A stretch of DNA of 5,588 bases from an uncultured Aquificaceae bacterium (GTDB taxonomy: Bacteria > Aquificota > Aquificia > Aquificales > Aquificaceae), in NCBI GenBank assembly GCA_938002625.1, contig CALLAD010000032.1, positions 1-5,588 on the forward strand, in the 5' to 3' direction. Each line of letters opens with the position of its first letter. Positions within the stretch are counted from its first letter, which is position 1. Of the stretch, positions 1-5,240 are shown in pieces. The notes under the pieces are model-generated. The model saw only the letters and a list, made by a program, of their open reading frames with translations, was not told the DNA's origin and made no database searches. Both the position numbers and the translations under genes were made by a program.

Positions 1-3
1 TGT

Positions 4-18
4 TAGGAGGTATATTCC
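4..18 (+). repeat. 15-bp direct repeat, left copy, upstream of the glycosyltransferase
   Basis: The sequence TAGGAGGTATATTCC occurs here, and TAGGAGATATATTCC recurs at 907-921, immediately after the glycosyltransferase. The copies match at 14 of 15 positions. In both, the leading TAG is in the glycosyltransferase reading frame: the right copy supplies that gene's stop codon, and the left copy is plausibly the stop of an upstream gene cut off by the window edge. The repeat therefore bounds the gene on both sides. It may be a duplicated gene junction or simply similar stop/ribosome-site sequence. Confidence 0.5.
5..11 (+). promoter_or_regulatory. Shine-Dalgarno sequence of the glycosyltransferase gene
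   Basis: AGGAGGT is a near-perfect match to the 16S rRNA anti-Shine-Dalgarno. It lies 13 nt before the ATG at 25, longer than the usual 5-9 nt. No ATG, GTG or TTG lies between it and position 25 in frame, and the in-frame TAG at 4-6 prevents an earlier start, so it must serve this ATG if it is used. Its overlap with TAG suggests reinitiation after an upstream gene, making the glycosyltransferase an internal operon gene. Confidence 0.6.
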
Positions 19-24
19 AGTATC

Positions 25-909
25 ATGATAAGCGTAATTATTACCGTATATAAGGGCGAAAGGTTTATAAACAGGGCCATAGCCTCTGCCCTAAATCAAA
101 GCATAAAGGATCTGGAAATAATAGTGATTGATGATTGCTCGCCCGATGATAGCAAAGGGAAAGTGCTAAGGGAATTTGGAGAATGGATAAATAAAAAAAT
201 TTTTTATCATAGAAACAAGGAAAACAGGGGACCTTCCTACAGCAGGAATATGGGCGTTAAGCTTAGTCAAGGAGAGTATATTTTTTTCTTAGATTACGAT
301 GATGAATGGGAAGCAGATTATGTGGAAAGCTCCCTGAGATATCTAAAGGAATATTCCATTGTCTATTCTCCACCAAGAACCTTTATAAATGAAGATTCAA
401 ATATCATCAGAGTATCAAAAAAGAAAATACCAAGCAATGCCGAAGAACTTATCTTTTCTGGATATATTGGCTATCCTTCCGCAAGTGCTTTTAGGAAAGA
501 TGCTTTCCTTGGTTATAGGGAGGATCTTAAGAGAAGGGAAGACTGGGAAATATACATAAGAAGCTATATGTCTGGCTTGAAGATAAAGATCCTTGATAAT
601 AATAAGGTAAAAATAAGGGAACACGGTAAAAGGATTAGCAAAAATATAGCTATGCTCTTTGACACTATGAAAGTTTATGAAGAATACATAGATAAAGTGC
701 CAGAAAAGTATAAGAAAAGTTTTGTATTTCATGTGGCGGATATGAACATGCGATTTGGGGATTTGCCCACTGGGTGGAAGCTTATATTTAAATCCCTAAG
801 CTTTGACTTTTTTGTAGATTACAGAAAAATACTAACCTTATTAAAAAGAGGCTTTAGATTTGATAGGTATTTAGAATACTTGAAAGCTAAAAATTTGGAA
901 GTTCTGTAG
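25..909 (+). CDS. Glycosyltransferase family 2 (GT-A fold)
   Basis: A 294-residue protein that should transfer a sugar from a nucleotide-sugar donor to a surface polysaccharide or lipid-linked acceptor at the cytoplasmic face of the membrane. The N-terminus (SVIITVYK, residues 3-10) is the typical first strand of GT2 enzymes. Next come the nucleotide-binding Asp pair in VIDDCS (34-39), NRGPSYSRNMG (67-77), and the metal-binding DXD-type motif LDYDD (89-93). RREDW (170-174) fits the ED motif that carries the catalytic base. There is no signal peptide and no clear membrane segment; residues from about 205 onward form a family-specific tail. The ATG at 25 is the only reasonable start, because an in-frame TAG lies at 4-6. 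Hand counts of several lines suggest it is more AT-rich than argD. The donor and acceptor cannot be read from the sequence. The family call is firm; the role in polysaccharide or lipopolysaccharide synthesis is inference. Confidence 0.9.
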   Translation: MISVIITVYKGERFINRAIASALNQSIKDLEIIVIDDCSPDDSKGKVLREFGEWINKKIFYHRNKENRGPSYSRNMGVKLSQGEYIFFLDYDDEWEADYVESSLRYLKEYSIVYSPPRTFINEDSNIIRVSKKKIPSNAEELIFSGYIGYPSASAFRKDAFLGYREDLKRREDWEIYIRSYMSGLKIKILDNNKVKIREHGKRISKNIAMLFDTMKVYEEYIDKVPEKYKKSFVFHVADMNMRFGDLPTGWKLIFKSLSFDFFVDYRKILTLLKRGFRFDRYLEYLKAKNLEVL

Positions 910-921
910 GAGATATATTCC
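907..921 (+). repeat. 15-bp direct repeat, right copy, overlapping the glycosyltransferase stop
   Basis: TAGGAGATATATTCC is the partner of 4-18, differing at one base (A for G at the seventh position). The TAG is the glycosyltransferase stop codon. Unlike the left copy, it is not followed by a start codon: it runs into the tail of the convergent ParB-like gene. It could be the remnant of a ribosome site for a lost next gene in a glycosyltransferase cluster. It also contains part of a weak hairpin (TAGGA 907-911 with TCCTA 919-923). Confidence 0.45.
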
Positions 922-927
922 TATCTT

Positions 928-1707
928 CTAAAACTCCTCCAGCTCCACATCCTCAAGGTTTACTTTTTCAATAGCTTTTATCAATCTTTCAAAGACCGTA
1001 TAAAAATCATCGGTTATGGTTCTTACATATCTACCATATTCCTTTTGAAAAGCTTTTGAGACAATAGCTTCCTTTTGTAAGGCATTCCTTAGACCAAGTT
1101 CTTCATAGCGTCTATTTAACACTTCCTTAGCTTCCATAAGAATTTCAGCCCTCTTTTCTCTTTCCTTTTCTGCTTCTTCAAGGGGCATATCTAAAAAGAA
1201 ATCTACCCTTTTAAGCACCTTTTCAAAGGCATAACCTGGAAATCTATTGTCTTTAATTCTATCCACTATAAAGCCTATGGTAATGAGATAGGCAGATTCT
1301 ATAAATTTTTCCAGCCTATACTCCTCCAATTGGGGTGACTTTTGAAGGTAGGAGAAAAATATCTCATAAGCTTGATGGGCTTTGTCTTTCAAAGAAGGCA
1401 CTTTCTCTATGTTCAAGGCTATTATGTAGTCCTTTGCAAAAGAGGGTAACACTATAACTGGAAATTCTTGCATGCCAAGCTGACGCCCAGCAATATATCT
1501 GTGTTGTCCATTTATAACCTCATAGGAATCATCCCCTGAAGGGATTACCGTTAAAGGTTCCACAAAGCCAATCTTTTCCATAGACTCCATAAGCCTCTTT
1601 ATATGCATATCAGAAAGCTCACGTTGAATAGAAGGGATGGTTATTTTCTCCGCTGGTAAAATCTTAAACTCAAGCTCAAGGCCTTTTATAGGTTCCTTGT
1701 ATTTCAT
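928..1707 (-). CDS. ParB/Srx-fold (ParB N-terminal domain-like) protein, function unknown
   Basis: A 259-residue protein. Residues 14-90 resemble the ParB N-terminal (ParB/sulfiredoxin) nucleotide-binding domain. IPSIQRELSDMHIKRLMESM (24-43) corresponds to the opening arginine region and helix. IGFVEPLTVIP (46-56) matches the 'G...P..V.P' strand, and VINGQHRYIAGRQLG (64-78) occupies the place of the GERRxRA box. The family includes chromosome-partition CTPases, nucleoid-occlusion proteins, transcription regulators and free-serine kinases. Here the box reads NGQHR rather than GERR, and no convincing ParB helix-turn-helix follows. The remainder (about 98-259) is probably helical and rich in charged residues, with a Lys/Glu/Arg stretch at 177-204. 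No parA lies beside it, so calling it a chromosome-partition protein would go too far. It ends 18 bp from the convergent glycosyltransferase. No Shine-Dalgarno precedes its ATG; a TATAAT lies 9 nt upstream. Confidence 0.8.
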   Translation of the reverse strand: MKYKEPIKGLELEFKILPAEKITIPSIQRELSDMHIKRLMESMEKIGFVEPLTVIPSGDDSYEVINGQHRYIAGRQLGMQEFPVIVLPSFAKDYIIALNIEKVPSLKDKAHQAYEIFFSYLQKSPQLEEYRLEKFIESAYLITIGFIVDRIKDNRFPGYAFEKVLKRVDFFLDMPLEEAEKEREKRAEILMEAKEVLNRRYEELGLRNALQKEAIVSKAFQKEYGRYVRTITDDFYTVFERLIKAIEKVNLEDVELEEF

Positions 1708-1716
1708 CTTAAGAAA

Positions 1717-1722
1717 ATTATA
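1717..1722 (-). promoter_or_regulatory. -10 element of the ParB-like gene
   Basis: On the minus strand this reads TATAAT, a perfect bacterial sigma-70 -10 hexamer, ending 9 nt before the ATG at 1707. Initiation at the usual distance would leave a leader of only about 2-3 nt. The best -35 candidate, AGTTTA at 17 nt spacing, matches the consensus poorly. No ribosome-binding site lies between the hexamer and the start. Confidence 0.5.
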
Positions 1723-1739
1723 TTACAGCCCAATTAGAT

Positions 1740-1745
1740 TAAACT
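1740..1745 (+). promoter_or_regulatory. Candidate -10 element of argD
   Basis: TAAACT lies 6 nt before the argD ATG at 1752, so transcription would begin at or very near the A of the ATG. The hexamer is weaker than the other three in the window, and no clear -35 is visible. The whole gap between the ParB-like gene and argD is 44 bp, so this element and the opposing TATAAT at 1717-1722 share the same DNA. Confidence 0.35.
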
Positions 1746-1751
1746 ATTAGC

Positions 1752-2885
1752 ATGCATCTTATGGATACCTACAGAAGGCTACCTGTAAGGTTTACAAAGG
1801 GTGAAGGAGTTTACCTTTACGATGATAAGGGAAAAAGATATCTTGATATGGTGGCAGGGGTTGCCGTAAACGCCCTTGGTTATGGAGATCCAGAGCTTAC
1901 AAAAGCCCTATGTGAACAAGCAAAAAATCTTATTCATATATCCAATCTCTTTGAAAATCCATGGCAAGAAGAATTAGCAAGGGAGCTTGTAAAAAATTTT
2001 TGGACCTCTGGAAGAGTTTTCTTCTGCAATAGTGGTACAGAGGCAAACGAAGGAGCTATAAAGCTGGTAAGAAAGTATTTTCACGAAAGGGGAGAAAGGA
2101 GATACAGAATTATAACCTTTTACAATTCCTTTCATGGGAGGACCTTTGGGTCTATGTCTGCTACCGCCCAAGAGAAAATACAGAAGGGTTTTGAGCCCTT
2201 GCTTGAAGGTTTTGATTATGTAGAGCTTAACAATTTCCAATCTCTTTTAAAAGCCATAAAAAAAGATACTGGAGCTATAATGCTTGAAGTCATACAAGGA
2301 GAGGGGGGAATAAGGGAAGCCACGGAAGAGTTTTTGCATAAAGTACAAGAACTTTGCCAAAGGGAAGGGCTTCTTCTTGTAATAGACGAAGTACAAACTG
2401 GGATAGGAAGAACTGGTAAGTTTTACGCCTATGAACACTACAAAATAAGGCCAGATATTATAACTTTGGCAAAAGGCTTGGGCGGTGGTTTCCCAATTGG
2501 TGCCTTATTGGCAAGGGAAGAGGTAGCAAAAGCCTTTAATCCTGGCTCTCATGGATCCACCTTTGGGGGAAATCCCTTGGCTTGCTCATCGGCCATGGTG
2601 GTGGTAAAAAAAGTAAAAGGGCTTTTAGATCATGTGGAAAGGGTAGGTAATTATTTCAAGGAAAGGTTAAAGGCCTTAAACATAGGCGAAGTAAGGGGAA
2701 GGGGCTTAATGCTTGGGCTTGACATAGGAAGGGATTGTTCCCAAATAGTCTTAAAAGCCCTTGAAAGGGGATTAATAATAAACTGCACAGCGCAAAGCGT
2801 TCTTAGATTTGTACCACCTTTAATAATAGAGGAAAAGCACGTGGATGAGGCTTTGGAAATTTTAAAAGAAATACTCCTTGATTAA
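1752..2885 (+). CDS. argD: Acetylornithine aminotransferase (PLP-dependent class III)
   Basis: A 377-residue cytoplasmic enzyme that transfers the amino group of glutamate to N-acetylglutamate 5-semialdehyde, giving N-acetylornithine in arginine synthesis. ArgD enzymes often also act on succinyl-diaminopimelate in lysine synthesis. Class III landmarks appear in order: NSGTEANE (93-100, cofactor phosphate binding), FHGRTFGS (127-134), the Asp-Glu pair in IDEVQTGIGR (211-220), the PLP-binding lysine K241 in TLAKGLGGGFPIG, and HGSTFGGNP (267-275) with T270 contacting the phosphate. The Arg of RFVPPL (352-357) is at the usual carboxylate-binding place. Length is normal for ArgD. ArgD is chosen over GABA or ornithine aminotransferase by overall pattern and shortness; that part is less certain. 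The ATG at 1752 is taken because a -10-like hexamer lies 6 nt upstream; an in-frame ATG at 1761 is possible, and neither has a Shine-Dalgarno. The stop overlaps the folD stop by 4 bp. Confidence 0.93.
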   Translation: MHLMDTYRRLPVRFTKGEGVYLYDDKGKRYLDMVAGVAVNALGYGDPELTKALCEQAKNLIHISNLFENPWQEELARELVKNFWTSGRVFFCNSGTEANEGAIKLVRKYFHERGERRYRIITFYNSFHGRTFGSMSATAQEKIQKGFEPLLEGFDYVELNNFQSLLKAIKKDTGAIMLEVIQGEGGIREATEEFLHKVQELCQREGLLLVIDEVQTGIGRTGKFYAYEHYKIRPDIITLAKGLGGGFPIGALLAREEVAKAFNPGSHGSTFGGNPLACSSAMVVVKKVKGLLDHVERVGNYFKERLKALNIGEVRGRGLMLGLDIGRDCSQIVLKALERGLIINCTAQSVLRFVPPLIIEEKHVDEALEILKEILLD

Positions 2886-3736
2886 GCTTTAATCCTTTTT
2901 TTATAAGCCTTTAAAGTATTTAGCAATAAAGCCGTCACCGTCATTGGTCCCACTCCCCCTGGTACGGGTGTGATGGCATAAGCCTTTTCCTTGACTTCTT
3001 CAAAGTCCACATCACCAAGGATTTTACCATTAACTTTTGATATGCCTACATCCACAACTACTGCTCCTTCCTTAACCATATGGGATTTTATGAGCTTTGG
3101 CACTCCTGTTGCGGATATAAGAATATCTGCCCTCTTAGTGTATTCGCTTATGTCCTTAGTGTATATATGACAGACGCTTACCGTGGCATCCCTCCAAAGC
3201 ATCAAAAGGCTCAGTGGCCTTCCCACTATAAAACCAGCTCCCACTATAACTACATCTTTTCCCTTAAGCTCTATGCCGTAGTGATTTAGCAAAAGGTCTA
3301 TACCAAGGGGTGTGCAGGGTATAAAGCCATCCTCCATACGTGCCACCAATCTTCCCATATTCTCTGGATGAAATCCATCCACATCTTTTTTGGGGCTTAT
3401 AGAAAGGATAACCTCCTGCTGGTTTATATGGGACGGTAGGGGTAATTGTACAAGTATGCCATCTACTTCCTCGTCTGCGTTTAGTTGAGCTATTAGTTCA
3501 AGAAGTTCTTGGGTTGTAGTATTTTGCGGCAAGCGATAGGATAGGGACCTTATTCCTACCTTATGGCATGCCTTTTCTTTGTTTGCTACGTAAACTTGGC
3601 TTGCTGGATCATCTCCCACCAATATTACTGCTAAGGTAGGTGGTCTAAAGCCCTTAGACAGATATCCTTCTATTTCTTGTCTTATCTCTTCCCTTATTTT
3701 CTCGGAGAGAGCTTTTCCGTCCAGTATAAGGCTCAT
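2882..3736 (-). CDS. folD: Bifunctional methylenetetrahydrofolate dehydrogenase / methenyltetrahydrofolate cyclohydrolase
   Basis: A 284-residue cytoplasmic enzyme that oxidises 5,10-methylene-THF to 5,10-methenyl-THF with NAD(P) and hydrolyses this to 10-formyl-THF, feeding purine and formyl-methionine synthesis. Visible landmarks are: YVANKEKAC (49-57) with catalytic K53, [11 protein letters not shown] (91-101), [12 protein letters not shown] (117-128), the dinucleotide-binding stretch [12 protein letters not shown] (163-174), and [10 protein letters not shown] (257-266). Length is normal. The nucleotide loop is GAG where many homologues have GRS or GAS. The ATG at 3736 is chosen because it overlaps the cysS stop as ATGA, the classic coupling arrangement, and gives the usual start [11 protein letters not shown]. 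An in-frame ATG at 3748 would add four residues (MEKA) and is possible. It is the second gene of a cysS-folD operon. Its stop codon overlaps the convergent argD stop. Confidence 0.95.
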   Translation of the reverse strand: MSLILDGKALSEKIREEIRQEIEGYLSKGFRPPTLAVILVGDDPASQVYVANKEKACHKVGIRSLSYRLPQNTTTQELLELIAQLNADEEVDGILVQLPLPSHINQQEVILSISPKKDVDGFHPENMGRLVARMEDGFIPCTPLGIDLLLNHYGIELKGKDVVIVGAGFIVGRPLSLLMLWRDATVSVCHIYTKDISEYTKRADILISATGVPKLIKSHMVKEGAVVVDVGISKVNGKILGDVDFEEVKEKAYAITPVPGGVGPMTVTALLLNTLKAYKKRIKA

Positions 3737-5205
3737 TGCTTTTTCCATTTTGTCCCCGCTGGCGTATCTTCAAGGATTATGCCAAGCTCTTTTAATCTAT
3801 CCCTTATTTGATCGGCTATTTTATATACCTTTTCCTGCCTTGCCATGTTGCGAACCTCTATTAAAAGCTCTATCAGCCTATTATCAAGGATCTCTCCAGC
3901 GGATAGCTCCTTCTGTACTACCTTTCTAACCTCACACTGGGGCCTAAAGTCCTCTAAAAGTCCAAAAACACCCTTTAAGTTTTTCACAAGAGATTCAACG
4001 GCAAATTCATAGGCCTTTAGCTCTTGTTGTGATATTCTGTTTTCTGAGAAGGCTTTGTTTTTTACCTTGTTTAGCTCACTTACAAGATTGTAAACTATGG
4101 CTAAGGCTTGTGGAGTATTAAAGTCTTCGCTCAAAGCATGGAAAAATTCCTCTTCTGCTTCCTTTACTTTGTTAAAAAGCGGATGAGTCCCTTTTTCTTC
4201 GTAGGTGGGTAGCTTCTTTAAAAGTTCAAAATCCTCCAAAGAGTTCAAAAGCCTTTCATAAGCCCTCTTGGTTTCTTCCATCTTTTCCCACGAAAAGTCA
4301 AGGGGGCTTCTATAGTGAGTAAAAAGTACCAATAGCCTAAGAATATCGGGATGGTATTTGGAATATATTTCCTTTAAGGTTATATAATTGCCGAGGGATT
4401 TGGACATTTTTTGACCGCCAACGGTGACAAGACCATTATGAACCCAGTACCTTGCAAAAGGCTTACCCGTCAGGGCTTCCGCTTGCGCTATTTCGTTTTC
4501 GTGATGGGGGAAGACAAGATCAAGCCCACCACCATGTATGTCTATGGTTTCTCCAAGATGCTTAAATATCATTGCCACGCATTCCGTATGCCAACCTGGC
4601 CTTCCTGGTCCCCAAGGAGAATCCCACGCGGGCTCTCCAGCCTTGGCAGCCTTCCAAAGGGCAAAGTCAAGGGGATTTCTCTTCTTCTCCGAAGGCTCAA
4701 TCCTTGCACCCGCCTCAAGCTCTTCTATGTTTCTCTTGGAAAGCTTTCCATACTCTGGAAAGGAGGATACGGAAAAGTAAACATCTCCGCCCGACTCGTA
4801 GGCATAGCCCTTATTTACAAGCCCTTTTATAACTTCTATTATTTCCTTTATATGTTCCGTAACCCTTGGCTCTACGTCGGCAGGTTTTACCCTAATGTTT
4901 TCCATGTCTATGTAGTAGCTTGCTACATATCGGTTGGCAATTGTCATAAAATCTGTACACTCTTCCCTTGCCCTGTTTATTATCTTGTCATCTATATCGG
5001 TAAAATTCCTTATAAACTTTACCCTATATCCCATATGTTCAAGAAATCTCCTCAATACATCAAAAACTATAAGGCTTCTTCCATGACCCACGTGGGAATC
5101 ATCGTAAACAGTTACACCACAAGTGTATATAAGTACATTGGGCGGGTTTATTGGAACAAATTCTTCAACCTTACCGCTTAGAGTATTATAGATTCTAAGG
5201 CTCAT
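3733..5205 (-). CDS. cysS: Cysteinyl-tRNA synthetase
   Basis: A 490-residue class I aminoacyl-tRNA synthetase that activates cysteine with ATP and loads it onto tRNA-Cys in the cytoplasm. The N-terminus [14 protein letters not shown] (3-16) is typical. The HIGH-type signature is HVGH (38-41) and the second ATP-binding motif is KMSKS (266-270). The zinc that recognises the cysteine thiol should be held by C29 (YTCG), C209 (HTEC), H234 and E238 (PHHENE). NFTDIDDKI (67-75) and GWHTEC (204-209) are also family signatures. The region from about 340 on is the helical tRNA-binding part, ending with the small anticodon-side domain near 440-490. Length is normal and no key residue is missing. The ATG has no Shine-Dalgarno but a TAAAAT ends 6 nt upstream, suggesting a leaderless mRNA. 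It is the first gene of an operon with folD (ATGA overlap) and divergent from accD. Confidence 0.98.
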   Translation of the reverse strand: MSLRIYNTLSGKVEEFVPINPPNVLIYTCGVTVYDDSHVGHGRSLIVFDVLRRFLEHMGYRVKFIRNFTDIDDKIINRAREECTDFMTIANRYVASYYIDMENIRVKPADVEPRVTEHIKEIIEVIKGLVNKGYAYESGGDVYFSVSSFPEYGKLSKRNIEELEAGARIEPSEKKRNPLDFALWKAAKAGEPAWDSPWGPGRPGWHTECVAMIFKHLGETIDIHGGGLDLVFPHHENEIAQAEALTGKPFARYWVHNGLVTVGGQKMSKSLGNYITLKEIYSKYHPDILRLLVLFTHYRSPLDFSWEKMEETKRAYERLLNSLEDFELLKKLPTYEEKGTHPLFNKVKEAEEEFFHALSEDFNTPQALAIVYNLVSELNKVKNKAFSENRISQQELKAYEFAVESLVKNLKGVFGLLEDFRPQCEVRKVVQKELSAGEILDNRLIELLIEVRNMARQEKVYKIADQIRDRLKELGIILEDTPAGTKWKKQ

Positions 5206-5211
5206 AGTAGT

Positions 5212-5217
5212 ATTTTA
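5212..5217 (-). promoter_or_regulatory. -10 element of the cysS-folD operon
   Basis: On the minus strand this reads TAAAAT, one mismatch from TATAAT, and ends 6 nt before the cysS ATG at 5205. Transcription would start at or within a base or two of the start codon. At 17 nt spacing the -35 position (5235-5240) reads TTATGG, a weak match. No ribosome-binding site lies between. Confidence 0.5.
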
Positions 5218-5223
5218 ACAAAA

Positions 5224-5238
5224 ATGGTAAAATACCAT
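5224..5238. repeat. Perfect palindrome overlapping the accD -10, possible operator
   Basis: ATGGTA and TACCAT are perfect 6-bp inverted arms around AAA. The element ends 2 bp before the accD ATG and covers its -10 hexamer, where a bound repressor would block initiation. It does not match any operator I know for fatty acid synthesis genes. The hexamer is AT-rich and chance occurrence is possible. Confidence 0.35.
5228..5233 (+). promoter_or_regulatory. -10 element of accD
   Basis: TAAAAT ends 7 nt before the accD ATG at 5241, so the predicted start of transcription falls on or next to the A of the start codon. The -35 position (near 5205-5210) would lie on the cysS start codon and shows no consensus. 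No Shine-Dalgarno is present between the hexamer and ATG. Confidence 0.5.
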
Positions 5239-5240
5239 AA

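Larger units (their letters stand above)
5210..5235. repeat. Inverted repeat formed by the two divergent -10 elements
   Basis: GTATTTTA (5210-5217) and TAAAATAC (5228-5235) are perfect 8-bp inverted copies separated by 10 bp. Each arm contains a TAAAAT hexamer reading outward toward its own gene, cysS on the left and accD on the right. The two promoters are thus mirror images in their -10 regions. An overlapping second palindrome, ATGGTA-AAA-TACCAT (5224-5238), covers the accD arm. Such symmetry could be an operator or simply the result of two good -10 elements facing apart. Confidence 0.55.

Noticed and set aside
415..732. A 105-codon minus-strand frame opposite the glycosyltransferase, rich in Phe and Tyr.
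   Set aside because: The aromatic-rich translation is what the reverse complement of AAA/GAA/ATA-rich coding DNA gives; there is no ribosome site or family signature.
907..923. Hairpin TAGGA...TCCTA between the convergent glycosyltransferase and ParB-like genes, considered as a bidirectional terminator.
   Set aside because: The stem is only 5 bp (plus one possible G-T pair), AT-containing, and no T run follows on either strand. It is better explained by the direct repeat.
928..1707. Calling the minus-strand gene parB, a chromosome-partition protein.
   Set aside because: No GERR box, no clear helix-turn-helix, no parA neighbour and no parS-like palindrome seen; only the fold-level assignment is supported.
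2884..2889. AAGCTT palindrome at the argD/folD junction.
   Set aside because: A 6-bp palindrome (HindIII site) is expected by chance and here is fixed by the overlapping codons.
4411..5181. A long open frame of 256 codons on the plus strand inside cysS, with two shorter ones nearby (4538-4832).
   Set aside because: It lies wholly antisense to an unambiguous cysS, its translation has no recognisable domain and is low in acidic residues, and no ribosome site or promoter supports it. It is a shadow of cysS codon usage.
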